Source of the DNA: Crocinitomicaceae bacterium
Lineage (GTDB): Bacteria > Bacteroidota > Bacteroidia > Flavobacteriales_D > Crocinitomicaceae
Reading direction: 5' to 3'
NCBI GenBank assembly: GCA_029252405.1
Contig: JAQXBM010000027.1
Location: forward strand, 20,885 to 84,884
Length of the DNA stretch: 64,000 bases
In this document: positions 34,157 to 43,016 of the stretch, piece after piece
Layout: every line of letters starts with the position of its first letter
How positions within the stretch are numbered: position 1 is the first letter of the stretch
The notes under the pieces: model-generated
What the model saw: the letters and a program-made list of their open reading frames with translations, nothing else
Told to the model about the DNA's origin: nothing
Databases searched by the model: none
Translations under genes and position numbers: made by a program

Positions 34157-35102
34157 TTTAAGGCTAAATAATATTGCCTTCGGTTATAAGGGAAAAGGAA
34201 GGATATTTGAAGGGCTAAATCTTAACTTCAAACAGGGAAGTTTCGTGTTTATTTTGGGAGAAAATGGGAGTGGTAAGAGTACCTTGTTAAAACTAATTCT
34301 TGGTGCTAATGAAGCTTCGTCGGGTTCTATAACGTATAATAACCTCCCATTAAAAGATCATTTAGAACGAGCAAAACGAATTGGATACATTCCTCAATCC
34401 AAAGGAATTGATCCAGAAATGTCTTTAAATGACATGCTCGATTTTATTGCAAAATCACATCGTTTGAATGGTTCGATTTTTCAAGAAAGAAAGAGCCAAA
34501 TAATTAGTTCGCTTGGACTTAGTGGTATATTAACGGAGCGGTCTAAGAAATTATCCGGAGGGCAACAACAACTAATCTCAATTTCTCTTGGTCTAATTCA
34601 TGATCCGGAAATTGTTTTGTTGGATGAACCATTTGTTGGCTTGGACTATGGAACACGCTCCAAAATCATTGCTTTTCTGAAATCGACTGGAAAGACAATT
34701 TTGTGTGTCACGCATGACATTGATCTGGCTCAGAACAACGCCGATAAAATACTGTTTCTTGAAAAAGGCAAACCGCAAGAATATGGGACTCCTGAGGAAA
34801 TTATTGAGCAACAACCATATTTTGTCGCGGAAGTTGATTTCGCACCAAAATTGATGGACCGATTACCAGAAATGGAAGAAGTTCAAATGATTTACCATTA
34901 TCATCGTGTAACAATTACCTGTCCCGACAGGAAAGATTTGACAGATCCAATCGACCGTTTATTAAAGCAAAGAGAAGAATCAATTTTACAATTAAAAGTC
35001 TATCGTAAAAATTTAAAATCAACCTTAATTGGTAGGTACCAACTTTCTTTCTCCGATCGAGAAGAAGGTAAAAAGAACAAAAAACGACAGAGAAAGAAAT
35101 GA
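34149..35102 (+). CDS. ABC transporter ATP-binding protein beside MoSto
   Basis: The ATPase has Walker A GENGSGKST, signature LSGGQQQL, Walker B IVLLDEP and switch VTHD. A C-terminal extension of about 90 residues is basic and ends KKNKKRQRKK. The start is uncertain: GTG 34113, ATG 34119 or TTG 34149 are in frame, and TTG 34149 gives the usual ABC start LNDLRLNNIAFGYKG, so I use it. It overlaps the mosA stop. The product pairs with the ABC-2 permease whose gene overlaps by 4 nt, forming a second transporter besides ModABC, with unknown cargo. Confidence 0.85.
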   Translation: MNDLRLNNIAFGYKGKGRIFEGLNLNFKQGSFVFILGENGSGKSTLLKLILGANEASSGSITYNNLPLKDHLERAKRIGYIPQSKGIDPEMSLNDMLDFIAKSHRLNGSIFQERKSQIISSLGLSGILTERSKKLSGGQQQLISISLGLIHDPEIVLLDEPFVGLDYGTRSKIIAFLKSTGKTILCVTHDIDLAQNNADKILFLEKGKPQEYGTPEEIIEQQPYFVAEVDFAPKLMDRLPEMEEVQMIYHYHRVTITCPDRKDLTDPIDRLLKQREESILQLKVYRKNLKSTLIGRYQLSFSDREEGKKNKKRQRKK

Positions 35103-35866
35103 ATATGCTCTCGTATATATTGGTTGTTTGCAAGAGAATGTGGAAGAAATTATATTTTCGACCGATTCACCTTGTTGTTTCCTTCTTGCAACCTGTTTTT
35201 TGGTTAACAATCTTTGGGTTCCTTTTCGAAGCTAAGTTCTCTTCTTTGCAAGGTAATTATTTGTCCTATTTACTGCCGGGCGTATGCGCGATGACAGTGT
35301 TGCAATCAAGTGCACAATCGGGTGTCTTATTCATTAAAGACTTACAAACGAATTTTTTTGGTCGTTACAATTTTGTTCAGCAATCTAAATTTTCGATTCT
35401 GATTTCCAAAATTATTGCTGACTACACGCGAATACTTTTTCAGGTGTTAATTATTCTGTTGATCGGTTTTTGCATTGGAGTACCAAATATTCAATTGACT
35501 TTCTCATCGACAGCTTCTTTAATTCTTGTGACGTTTTTGTTTACACTGTTTTACAGTTCGATTTCTTGTTTCATCGCACTAAAGACAAAAACATCGGAAT
35601 TGATGGCCACCTTCATTCATTTGTTGAATTTGCCAATTGTATTCACTAGTACTGCGCTTATTCCGAATAAAAACCTTCCCGACTGGCTTGAATTGATTGC
35701 TAAATATAATCCGCTTTCTCACTTAAGTGAACTACTGCGTGAAATGACTATTACAACACCTTTTGAATCAAGCGTATCTGGTAATAGTTGGGTCGTATTG
35801 GCTAGCCTTTCTCTTATTTCGTTTACAACAACTTATCTTTACTTAAGAAGCATTCGGTATGCCTAG
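35099..35866 (+). CDS. ABC-2 type transporter permease
   Basis: The 255-residue membrane protein has six predicted helices and the ABC-2 layout: a cytoplasmic N-terminus, LLPGVCAMTVLQSSAQSG after the second helix, and the late NPLSHLSELLREM segment before the last helix. ABC-2 permeases are mostly exporters. The ATG overlaps the stop of the ATPase gene (ATGA), and its end overlaps modA by 8 nt. An exporter or a membrane partner for MoSto loading are both possible; its role is inferred from context only. Confidence 0.85.
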   Translation: MNMLSYILVVCKRMWKKLYFRPIHLVVSFLQPVFWLTIFGFLFEAKFSSLQGNYLSYLLPGVCAMTVLQSSAQSGVLFIKDLQTNFFGRYNFVQQSKFSILISKIIADYTRILFQVLIILLIGFCIGVPNIQLTFSSTASLILVTFLFTLFYSSISCFIALKTKTSELMATFIHLLNLPIVFTSTALIPNKNLPDWLELIAKYNPLSHLSELLREMTITTPFESSVSGNSWVVLASLSLISFTTTYLYLRSIRYA

Positions 35867-36620
35867 ATTTATTTTAACTTTCACACTATTAGTTGTTTTG
35901 AGTGCAGGTGGATGTTCACCTTCGAATGAACAAGATAAACTTACCGTAGTGGTAGCGGCAAGTGCCCAATTCGCCTTCAGAGATATTGCAGAAGAATTTT
36001 CGAAAAACAACAATGTAGCAGTGGATATTATTACAGGTTCTTCTGGAAAGTTGACTACCCAAATTTTATATGGAGCCCCTTATGACATCTTGGTTTCTGC
36101 GAATATGCATTATGTAGAAGTACTTGAAAATTCTGAAAAAACACATGGTGAACCTTTCGTTTATGGTTGTGGAGTGCCGATCGTTTGGACAATGAACGCT
36201 GAGTTTGATTTAGACTCAATTGCAAGTTATTTTTGCCTACCTGATGTTGAACGAATAGCGATAGCTGATCCCAAGAATGCGCCATATGGTGAAGTGGCGG
36301 TGAAATATCTAAAGAGTCTCGGTATTTATGAAAAAGTAAAAGGGAAATTGGTGTTTGGGGAAAGTATTTCACAGGTGAATGAATACGTACTAAACAAAAC
36401 TGTGGATGTAGGGATTACGGCGAAATCAATTGTTGCCTCTCCAAAACTCAAGGGAAAAGGATTTTATCGAGAATTAGGTGAGGATTTCTATATTGATCAG
36501 GGAATGGCACTCATAAACACAAAGACAACTCACGATTTAAAAACTAAATTTAAAGCTTTTGTGCAATCGGAAGAAGGGGTAAACATCCTAGAATCCTATG
36601 GTTATAAATTAAGCAAATGA
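35859..36620 (+). CDS. modA: Molybdate ABC transporter substrate-binding lipoprotein ModA
   Basis: The 253-residue protein has a lipobox (LSAGGC, Cys about 19), then the ModA pattern: VVVAASAQFAFRDIAEEF, ITGSSGKLTTQI, GAPYDILVSAN, IADPKNAPYGEVAVKYL and a C-terminal SEEGVNILESYGY. The SS/S and Ala residues that bind the oxyanion are in place. It overlaps both neighbours and is the extracellular or periplasmic receptor of the modABC importer. Confidence 0.92.
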   Translation: MPRFILTFTLLVVLSAGGCSPSNEQDKLTVVVAASAQFAFRDIAEEFSKNNNVAVDIITGSSGKLTTQILYGAPYDILVSANMHYVEVLENSEKTHGEPFVYGCGVPIVWTMNAEFDLDSIASYFCLPDVERIAIADPKNAPYGEVAVKYLKSLGIYEKVKGKLVFGESISQVNEYVLNKTVDVGITAKSIVASPKLKGKGFYRELGEDFYIDQGMALINTKTTHDLKTKFKAFVQSEEGVNILESYGYKLSK

Positions 36621-37276
36621 TCGATTTAAGTCCCATATGGCTCTCATTAAAGTTAGCGCTGCTGACCTCCTGCTTGCTGTTGATTATTGGCTTGCCTATA
36701 GCGTATGCTTTAAGTCAATGGAAATCAAGGTTGAAAGTGGTCGTTGAGAGTTTTGTCAGTTTACCCATTATTCTTCCTCCCACCGTAATCGGTTTTTACC
36801 TACTGATCATGTTTTCTCCTGAGAATGCATTTGGAAAAATGTTAGGAGATGCTGGGATTCAGATTCCTTTTACATTTACAGGGATCTTACTTGCATCATT
36901 CATCTACAGTTTTCCATTCATGGTTCAGCCCATTCAAAAGGGAATAGAAAGTGTACCAGACCACTACAAGAATATTTCTTACACGCTAGGGAAGTCGAAA
37001 TTTGAGACCTTTATGCGAATTATTCTACCCAATATTAAGCGCTCAGTAATTACAGGTTTCGTACTTACATTTGCCCATACAATGGGAGAATTTGGCGTTA
37101 TTTTGATGATCGGAGGCAATATCCCAGGAGAGACGAAAGTTGCTTCGTTGGCTATTTATAGCGATATCGAAGCGTTGAATTATAGTGCTGCTCATACATA
37201 CTCCATTATTCTATTAGGGATTTCAGTTGTGATTATTATTGCTTTGAACATGCTCAATGCGAAAAAACGACGTTGA
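36617..37276 (+). CDS. modB: Molybdate ABC transporter permease ModB
   Basis: The 219-residue permease has five to six helices, LPIILPPTVIGFYLL, and the cytoplasmic EAA-type loop AYTLGKSKFETFMRIILPNIK-like segment (SYTLGKSKFETFMR). The late part HTMGEFGVILMIGGNIPGET is characteristic of ModB/CysW families, with the MGEFG motif. It overlaps modA by 4 nt (ATGA) and is the last gene of the island. With modA and modC it forms a complete molybdate importer. Confidence 0.93.
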   Translation: MIDLSPIWLSLKLALLTSCLLLIIGLPIAYALSQWKSRLKVVVESFVSLPIILPPTVIGFYLLIMFSPENAFGKMLGDAGIQIPFTFTGILLASFIYSFPFMVQPIQKGIESVPDHYKNISYTLGKSKFETFMRIILPNIKRSVITGFVLTFAHTMGEFGVILMIGGNIPGETKVASLAIYSDIEALNYSAAHTYSIILLGISVVIIIALNMLNAKKRR

Positions 37277-37546
37277 ACGATGCAAATATATTTGTTTCGC
37301 ATTCCAGTGTGCTGGAAATCAATCAAAAATCAATTTTCCGTATTTCTTAGCCCTCACCTAAACCAAAACCTTACGCTCTCAAGGCACAAACTATTCTGCG
37401 CTGCAAGTATGTTTAAAAGTGTATCTTGCGTGCTTTAAAATGGATACATAGAAATAAACTCAGTGGTTCTTTGATGAGTGTGATACGATAATAAAGATCG
37501 TTGCATGACAGTTGGAATTGAGTTTGATTAAATTATAATGTGAGAT

Positions 37547-37921
37547 ATGAGAAGAACCTGGTTAGTTCCCATAATGTTGATTCTTTCTAGTGGGATAATG
37601 GCAATGGCTTGGCTTGGGCATCTAAAATATAAAGAGGATTTAAGTTTCTTCATGGCAACTTTATTTGCTTGGTTACTTGTTCTCCCTGAATATATACTCA
37701 ATGTTTCAGCAATAAGACGTGGTGTTGGGAGGTATCAACCGAGTGAAATGGCGGCCATGAATCTTTCATCCGGTGTTGTTTTCATTGCACTAGTGTCGCA
37801 TTTCTTTTTGGGCGAAGAAATAAGTATTCAGAAGTATATTGGTTTTGGACTGATGATAGTTGCGATGATTCTAATTTCAGAATCTAAACCATCTGAAAGT
37901 ATAACTCAAAAGGAACTTTAG
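37547..37921 (+). CDS. DUF486 / DMT-like small membrane protein (first of two)
   Basis: The 124-residue protein has four helices and the DUF486 (DMT family) pattern: AMAWLGHLKYKED near the first helix, FAWLLVLPEYILNVSAIRRG, and QPSEMAAMNLSSGVVFIALVSHFFLGEE. Such proteins are small transport-like units, often functional as dimers. It is followed 2 nt later by a close paralogue, so the two may form a heterodimer. The region lies just after the molybdenum island. Confidence 0.82.
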   Translation: MRRTWLVPIMLILSSGIMAMAWLGHLKYKEDLSFFMATLFAWLLVLPEYILNVSAIRRGVGRYQPSEMAAMNLSSGVVFIALVSHFFLGEEISIQKYIGFGLMIVAMILISESKPSESITQKEL

Positions 37922-37923
37922 AG

Positions 37924-38256
37924 ATGGCAGTATACTTAGTCCCCGTAATGCTTTTTATTTCGAGTATTTTAATGGCTTTTGCTTGGCTTGGTCATATAAA
38001 ATACAAACATAAAAGCTTCTTTGTAGCGCTCTTATTTAGCTGGCTATTAGTTCTTCCAGAGTATATACTCAATGTTTTCGCAATTCGTTGGGGAGTTGGA
38101 ATTTATAATCCAAGTGAAATGGCAGCCATGAATTTATGTACTGGCGTAGTGTGTATTGCATTAGTTTCAAAAAAGTTTTTGGGAGAGAAATTGAGTTCCC
38201 GTAAAGTTTTTGGTTTTGTTCTAATGGGCATCAGTATCGTTCTTGTGGTGCTCTAG
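37924..38256 (+). CDS. DUF486 / DMT-like small membrane protein (second of two)
   Basis: The 110-residue paralogue of the preceding protein shares AFAWLGHIKYK, LLVLPEYILNVFAIRWGVG, and PSEMAAMNLCTGVVCIALV. The tail is shorter. The pair arose by tandem duplication and is probably co-transcribed. As with other small four-helix DMT proteins, dual or paired subunits in opposite orientations would be expected if it is a transporter; substrate unknown. Confidence 0.82.
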   Translation: MAVYLVPVMLFISSILMAFAWLGHIKYKHKSFFVALLFSWLLVLPEYILNVFAIRWGVGIYNPSEMAAMNLCTGVVCIALVSKKFLGEKLSSRKVFGFVLMGISIVLVVL

Positions 38257-38406
38257 GCGCTGCGAATAACAGATTACTCGAGCTTGCCGCATTTGACCAT
38301 ACTCAATTGGACGTTCTTGCTTCGGATGATTTATCCATTATGAAGCGAATACCATTCTTTTTCACCACCAGATGAAACAATAAAGCCGATAAATTAAGAG
38401 TAGAAA

Positions 38407-39360
38407 CTACTTCCAAACACCTCTTTTCGAGAATGCTTCAATGCGGTTGTTGATACGATCTTCAGGAGAGATTTCTTTCAATTCAGCCAAGTGCTTTTTA
38501 ATGAAGGTCTTCACTGTTTTGAATGTTTTATCCTCGTCTCTGTGCGCACCTGACATTGGTTCTTTGATGATTTCATCAACAATTCCCAATTTCTTCATGT
38601 CCGTAGAAGTCAGTTTCAATGCTTCAGCAGCCACTTCTTTGTAATCCCAAGAACGCCATAAAATAGAAGAACAAGATTCTGGAGAAATAACAGAGTACCA
38701 TGTGTTTTCCAACATGACAACTTTATCTCCAACACCTATTCCTAAAGCTCCACCGGAAGCTCCTTCACCAATAACGATACAGATTACTGGAACTTTCAAT
38801 CGCATCATTTCATAGATGTTACGAGCAATTGCTTCACCTTGTCCACGCTCCTCAGCTTCCAATCCTGGGAATGCACCTGGTGTGTCAATTAAAGTAACGA
38901 TTGGCTTATTGAATTTCTCAGCTAAACGCATCAAACGAAGTGCTTTTCTATATCCTTCAGGATTTGGCATTCCAAAATTTCGGAACTGGCGCATTTTTGT
39001 GTTGACTCCTTTTTGCTGTCCAATAAACATTACTGTCTCACCATCAAGCATTCCGAATCCACCAACCATGGCTTTATCGTCGCGAACGTTTCTGTCACCG
39101 TGAAATTCTTGGAACTTTCCATCCGTCATTGCTTCGATGTACGCCAATGTGTAAGGGCGGTCTGGATGTCTCGAAAGCTGCACTTTTTGCCAAGGTGTAA
39201 GTCCAGAGAAAATCTCTTTCGTTTTCTTCTTTAGCTTCTCTTCAAGTTCTTTAATCTTGTCGGTCATATCGACCTCAGTATTCTCACCAATTTCTTTCGT
39301 TTGAAGAATTTTGTCTTCTAATTCCTTTAACGGTTCTTCGAAATCTAAATAAGTCGCCAT
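38407..39360 (-). CDS. accA: Acetyl-CoA carboxylase carboxyltransferase subunit alpha
   Basis: AccA, with AccD, transfers the carboxyl group from biotin to acetyl-CoA in the first step of fatty-acid synthesis. The 317-residue protein has the N-terminal helices ([15 protein letters not shown]), [11 protein letters not shown], the block [18 protein letters not shown], and [16 protein letters not shown], as expected. It is divergent from ispE with 62 nt between the starts. Confidence 0.95.
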   Translation of the reverse strand: MATYLDFEEPLKELEDKILQTKEIGENTEVDMTDKIKELEEKLKKKTKEIFSGLTPWQKVQLSRHPDRPYTLAYIEAMTDGKFQEFHGDRNVRDDKAMVGGFGMLDGETVMFIGQQKGVNTKMRQFRNFGMPNPEGYRKALRLMRLAEKFNKPIVTLIDTPGAFPGLEAEERGQGEAIARNIYEMMRLKVPVICIVIGEGASGGALGIGVGDKVVMLENTWYSVISPESCSSILWRSWDYKEVAAEALKLTSTDMKKLGIVDEIIKEPMSGAHRDEDKTFKTVKTFIKKHLAELKEISPEDRINNRIEAFSKRGVWK

Positions 39361-39422
39361 AGCTGTGCATATTTTGAGGGGCGAAAGTTACAAAAATTGT
39401 TTACTTGTTCTAACTTTGAAAG

Positions 39423-40220
39423 ATGATATTATTTCCTCCTGCAAAGATCAATCTGGGATTGAAGGTGTTAAAAAAGCGTTCTGATGGATACCATGAAATC
39501 GACACGTGCATGATGGCAATTCCACTAACGGATGTCTTGGAAATAATTCCTTCGGAAACCTTCATCTTCAAGCAAACGGGAATTACGATTGATGGAGATC
39601 AAGAATCGAATTTGTGCGTGAAGGCATTTCGCATTTTTCAAGAACGTTATGATATTCCCAATGCTTATATTCATTTGCGCAAACAATTGCCAATGGGAGC
39701 TGGATTGGGAGGAGGTTCCGCTGATGCTTCGTATGTGCTGAAAGGTCTGAATGCGATTTTTGAAAAGAGCTTGACAGATGATCAATTGCGCGACATGGCT
39801 ACTGAATTGGGAAGCGATTGTCCATTTTTCATTTCTGATGCCGTGCAGTTGGGGCGAGGACGTGGAACCGAGCTATCCGATTTTGATCTCGATTTAAACG
39901 CATATTATTTGAAAGTCATCAACCCAGAGATTCATGTCGGAACACAAGAAGCGTATGCTGGAATTAGCTTTTCCGATGATTCGAATGGAGTGGAAGAGGT
40001 GTTGCAACGACCAATTGCCAATTGGAAGGAACTGTTAAAGAATGATTTTGAGCCTTCGATATTCAAACGCTATCCAGTGATTGAAGAATTGAAAAATCAA
40101 TTGTATGCAGAAGGAGCGATTTATGCTTCCATGAGCGGAAGCGGTTCGACCTTGTACGGGATTTTCGAGCAGAAACCAGAAATCACAACAGATTATTTCG
40201 AGAAGGTTCTCGAGCTATAA
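39423..40220 (+). CDS. ispE: 4-diphosphocytidyl-2-C-methyl-D-erythritol kinase
   Basis: IspE phosphorylates CDP-ME in the MEP isoprenoid pathway. The 265-residue GHMP kinase has PAKINLGLKVLKKRSDGYH, the ATP loop LPMGAGLGGGSADAS (about residues 90-104), GSDCPFF, and the C-terminal MSGSGSTLYG. A TAACTTTG -7-like element lies only 5 nt before the ATG, so the transcript may be nearly leaderless; this is a weak inference. Confidence 0.95.
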   Translation: MILFPPAKINLGLKVLKKRSDGYHEIDTCMMAIPLTDVLEIIPSETFIFKQTGITIDGDQESNLCVKAFRIFQERYDIPNAYIHLRKQLPMGAGLGGGSADASYVLKGLNAIFEKSLTDDQLRDMATELGSDCPFFISDAVQLGRGRGTELSDFDLDLNAYYLKVINPEIHVGTQEAYAGISFSDDSNGVEEVLQRPIANWKELLKNDFEPSIFKRYPVIEELKNQLYAEGAIYASMSGSGSTLYGIFEQKPEITTDYFEKVLEL

Positions 40221-40236
40221 GATAATCACTCAGCAA

Positions 40237-40614
40237 TTATTTTTTATCAAACCACGTTTGTTTGATGCCACCACTGCTTCCAGATTCTGGGAGGATTCTA
40301 TCGTAGTGTAATTGTTTGTTGAATGCATTTAATCGAAGCGATTCGAATTTAGGATGATTCGTCTCCAGTTCGATAGCGGTCTTATGAATTATGTTGAGAT
40401 GTTCCTAGGTTAAATGTTTATTGAAGATCAGTTCGTTCCCAACTGTTAGAAGTTCGGGATAAGAATTTAGTTCTTTGTAATTCTCAAACTTCTTCCAAAG
40501 ATTCGGGTATTCTGTCTTCTGTTTCTTTCGGTTCTGAAACAGCGCATATTGAATAACGATACCTGCCATAACCATTAGAGACATTGCAATTATTATGGTC
40601 CAGCCATTATCCAT
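40237..40614 (-). pseudogene. Small membrane-anchored protein interrupted by an amber codon
   Basis: One frame covers 126 codons from the ATG at 40614 to a TAA at 40237-40239 with a single TAG at 40405-40407. The first part (69 residues) has an N-terminal hydrophobic helix and QNRKKQ, then a soluble tail. After the TAG, in the same frame, 55 more protein-like codons follow (ending GIKQTWFDKK) with Bacteroidota-like composition. This pattern suggests one protein of about 125 residues broken by a point mutation; a short functional 69-aa product or a sequencing error are alternatives. The family is not recognised. Confidence 0.6.
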
Positions 40615-40637
40615 AATGCTGATTTCCGAAAATGAAT

Positions 40638-42860
40638 TTATTGCTTAATTACTTTTTTGGTAACCGTTTGCCCGTTTGATAGTTCTGCTGAAACGAAATA
40701 AATTCCAGAAGGATAATCCTCTAAATTGATCTCAACTTTCTTGCTTGATGTTTCTTCGCTGAAGACTAATTGACTTTGTAAATTGATCAATTGGATGCGC
40801 TCAATTTGAACATCATTGGACGAAAGCGTAATCAAGTTATTTGTTGGATTTGGGTAAACATTCAATTTCGATTGCTCGATTTCATTGATGGATACATTGC
40901 TGTTCGCATCGTGCTCGTAACGGTAAATTCCGCCCAAATCTTGACCTGCGTACAGCTCAAGATTTCCGTCAGTGTCCATATCAGAAACCCAGAACGAGCT
41001 GTATGCCTCCGTGTTGATGCCTAAATAGTTGTTTGATTCTTTTACGAATGGTTGACCTGGGTCAAGGTTACCATCAATATCCGAAATGAAATGCATGCGT
41101 CCTGATAAATCACCAACAAACAAACGTGTGGTGTCGTCGTATCGAAAAAAGTGTGGAGTAGCATATCCATCTGGACTGTTTGAAGAAACATTGAGATTCC
41201 CCAAGAATGAATTGTATAAGGTGAACTCTGGCGTGTTTGCAGTACCCGTATTTTGGTAATACATCATCGTACCGTCTTTTCTCCCGAGAATTAGATCGAG
41301 TAAGCCATCATCATCAAGATCAAAAAGCTGAGGGTAACAGAAGGCATCGGCAGTAATGATCGTCCCATTATTGTCGCTGTAATTTTGAAGTACTGATGAA
41401 AATACTGATCCAGATCCAGTCGATTGATTTTCGACGTAGGCTAGCGTTCCATTCTCTAAGCCCAAAATCATGTCTTTGTCACCATCGTTGTCAAGGTCAC
41501 CAAATGTTGGAACTGAGCGAAGGCCAAGTCCAAGACTGGGGAGGTTGAAGAAATTATCATCGACAAAAGTGAACACAGGATCAGTTGATGTTCCTGTGTT
41601 TTGGTAATAAGCAATAGACGCTTCTTTGTCCAAAACGGGCTTGTATCGGAAAAAATTGGAGACAATCATATCTTCGAGTCCATCTTCATTGATGTCTGTG
41701 AAAACGGGTATAGATCCGTTACCGTGATCGATCATTTCATCCTGTAAGAAATCATTTTGCGTATAGACGAAATTTGGTAACGCATTGGAACCATAATTTT
41801 TGTAGAACACAATACTTCGTTCATTTTCTGAAATAACTTTTGCATTGGCCGCAACAATCAGGTCTTTCACTCCATCAAAATCAACATCTAGGAAAAATGA
41901 AGCAGGAAAGAGATTCATGTTCGCAGGTGTTGTGTTGGATGGGAAAGCATTGTCGGCGCTAATCATTGGAGAATCCGTGTTCGGTGCTGTTCCTCCATTA
42001 ATCAATAAGGTAAGATTTGGAAAGGCAACATCACCAAGTACTAAATCCATCACTCCTGAATTGTCGATGTCCAAAGCCAGAACAGTTGAGCCAGAATGAG
42101 CACCACTGCGACTACCACTTTCAGGATTAGAGATGCCACCACCTACGCAAGGAGAGTTCGGATCGTTCAACACCACAAGGTTCGTTGAGAAATCTTCTCT
42201 GAATTTCCCCCAACATTCATTCTTTTGAATGAAAATGAGTGAATCTGGAATACCGTACAGTTCCATCGATTGATTTTGGTGGTATTCCAAATGTTGACCG
42301 CCAATATGGAAGGTTAATACGTCAATATCACCGTCGAAATCGACATCAACAATGGCGGGAATGTCAGATGAGCTCACATACAAATTTTGGTATCCGTTGG
42401 GAACGGTTGTGTAAATAAGGTCGCTTGCTAATTCCCATTGCAATCCAGAAACCACATCCCCAATATTGCGGTATACTTTGATTCCACCAATACCATAGGT
42501 AAATAGATCTTTTCTTCCATCATTATCGTAATCCACCAAGGCGCATCTGTAGCGAAGGTCGCTTGGGAATCTGTTTTTCGCGTTGTATGAAAGTTCATAA
42601 TGCTTATTGGCACCTTCTCCTTCTTGAGTATATACGCGAATGTTATTGCTTGATCGATCAAAGACAAATAAATCCAAATCACCATCAAAATCAAAGTCGA
42701 AATCGGAAAGCTGCGCATAGTTTAAACCGCCGGCCCAAGAATTATTCAACGTATCAGCTCCAATTTTTACTGGAAGATCTTGATTGAAGTCAAATTGAAA
42801 TTGTCCAAAGGAAATGTTGGATAAGGCTATCAGTAATACGGACAGAAAAGTGATGCGCAT
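40638..42860 (-). CDS. Secreted FG-GAP/VCBS-repeat protein with type IX sorting domain
   Basis: The 740-residue protein has a signal peptide (MRITFLSVLLIALSNISFG). It contains many repeats of the form DxDxDGxxDLxxx, such as FDGDLDLFVFD, YDNDGRKDLFTY, VDFDGDIDVLTF, INEDGLEDMIVSN and LDDDGLLDLILGR, which bind calcium in beta-propeller blades (FG-GAP/VCBS). The last 80 residues carry YPNPTNNLITLSS and YPSGIYFVSAEL, a type A sorting domain. It is probably a cell-surface or shed adhesin-like protein. A divergent surface-protein gene starts at 43017. Confidence 0.88.
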   Translation of the reverse strand: MRITFLSVLLIALSNISFGQFQFDFNQDLPVKIGADTLNNSWAGGLNYAQLSDFDFDFDGDLDLFVFDRSSNNIRVYTQEGEGANKHYELSYNAKNRFPSDLRYRCALVDYDNDGRKDLFTYGIGGIKVYRNIGDVVSGLQWELASDLIYTTVPNGYQNLYVSSSDIPAIVDVDFDGDIDVLTFHIGGQHLEYHQNQSMELYGIPDSLIFIQKNECWGKFREDFSTNLVVLNDPNSPCVGGGISNPESGSRSGAHSGSTVLALDIDNSGVMDLVLGDVAFPNLTLLINGGTAPNTDSPMISADNAFPSNTTPANMNLFPASFFLDVDFDGVKDLIVAANAKVISENERSIVFYKNYGSNALPNFVYTQNDFLQDEMIDHGNGSIPVFTDINEDGLEDMIVSNFFRYKPVLDKEASIAYYQNTGTSTDPVFTFVDDNFFNLPSLGLGLRSVPTFGDLDNDGDKDMILGLENGTLAYVENQSTGSGSVFSSVLQNYSDNNGTIITADAFCYPQLFDLDDDGLLDLILGRKDGTMMYYQNTGTANTPEFTLYNSFLGNLNVSSNSPDGYATPHFFRYDDTTRLFVGDLSGRMHFISDIDGNLDPGQPFVKESNNYLGINTEAYSSFWVSDMDTDGNLELYAGQDLGGIYRYEHDANSNVSINEIEQSKLNVYPNPTNNLITLSSNDVQIERIQLINLQSQLVFSEETSSKKVEINLEDYPSGIYFVSAELSNGQTVTKKVIKQ

Positions 42861-43016
42861 GATGTTCCTATTTAATTATAAGACGTATAGTATATACCTC
42901 CCGTTGGCAAGTTATCAATTTTTCACAAAACCTATTGTAATCCTTGGAAATTGACAATCTTTAACCCATTTTTAAGACCGAAACTATGCTATAATGAACT
43001 CGCTAAAATACCTACC

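Noticed and set aside
31528..37276. A nitrogen-fixation cluster
   Set aside because: Only Mo uptake and storage genes are present; there is no nifHDK-like sequence nearby.
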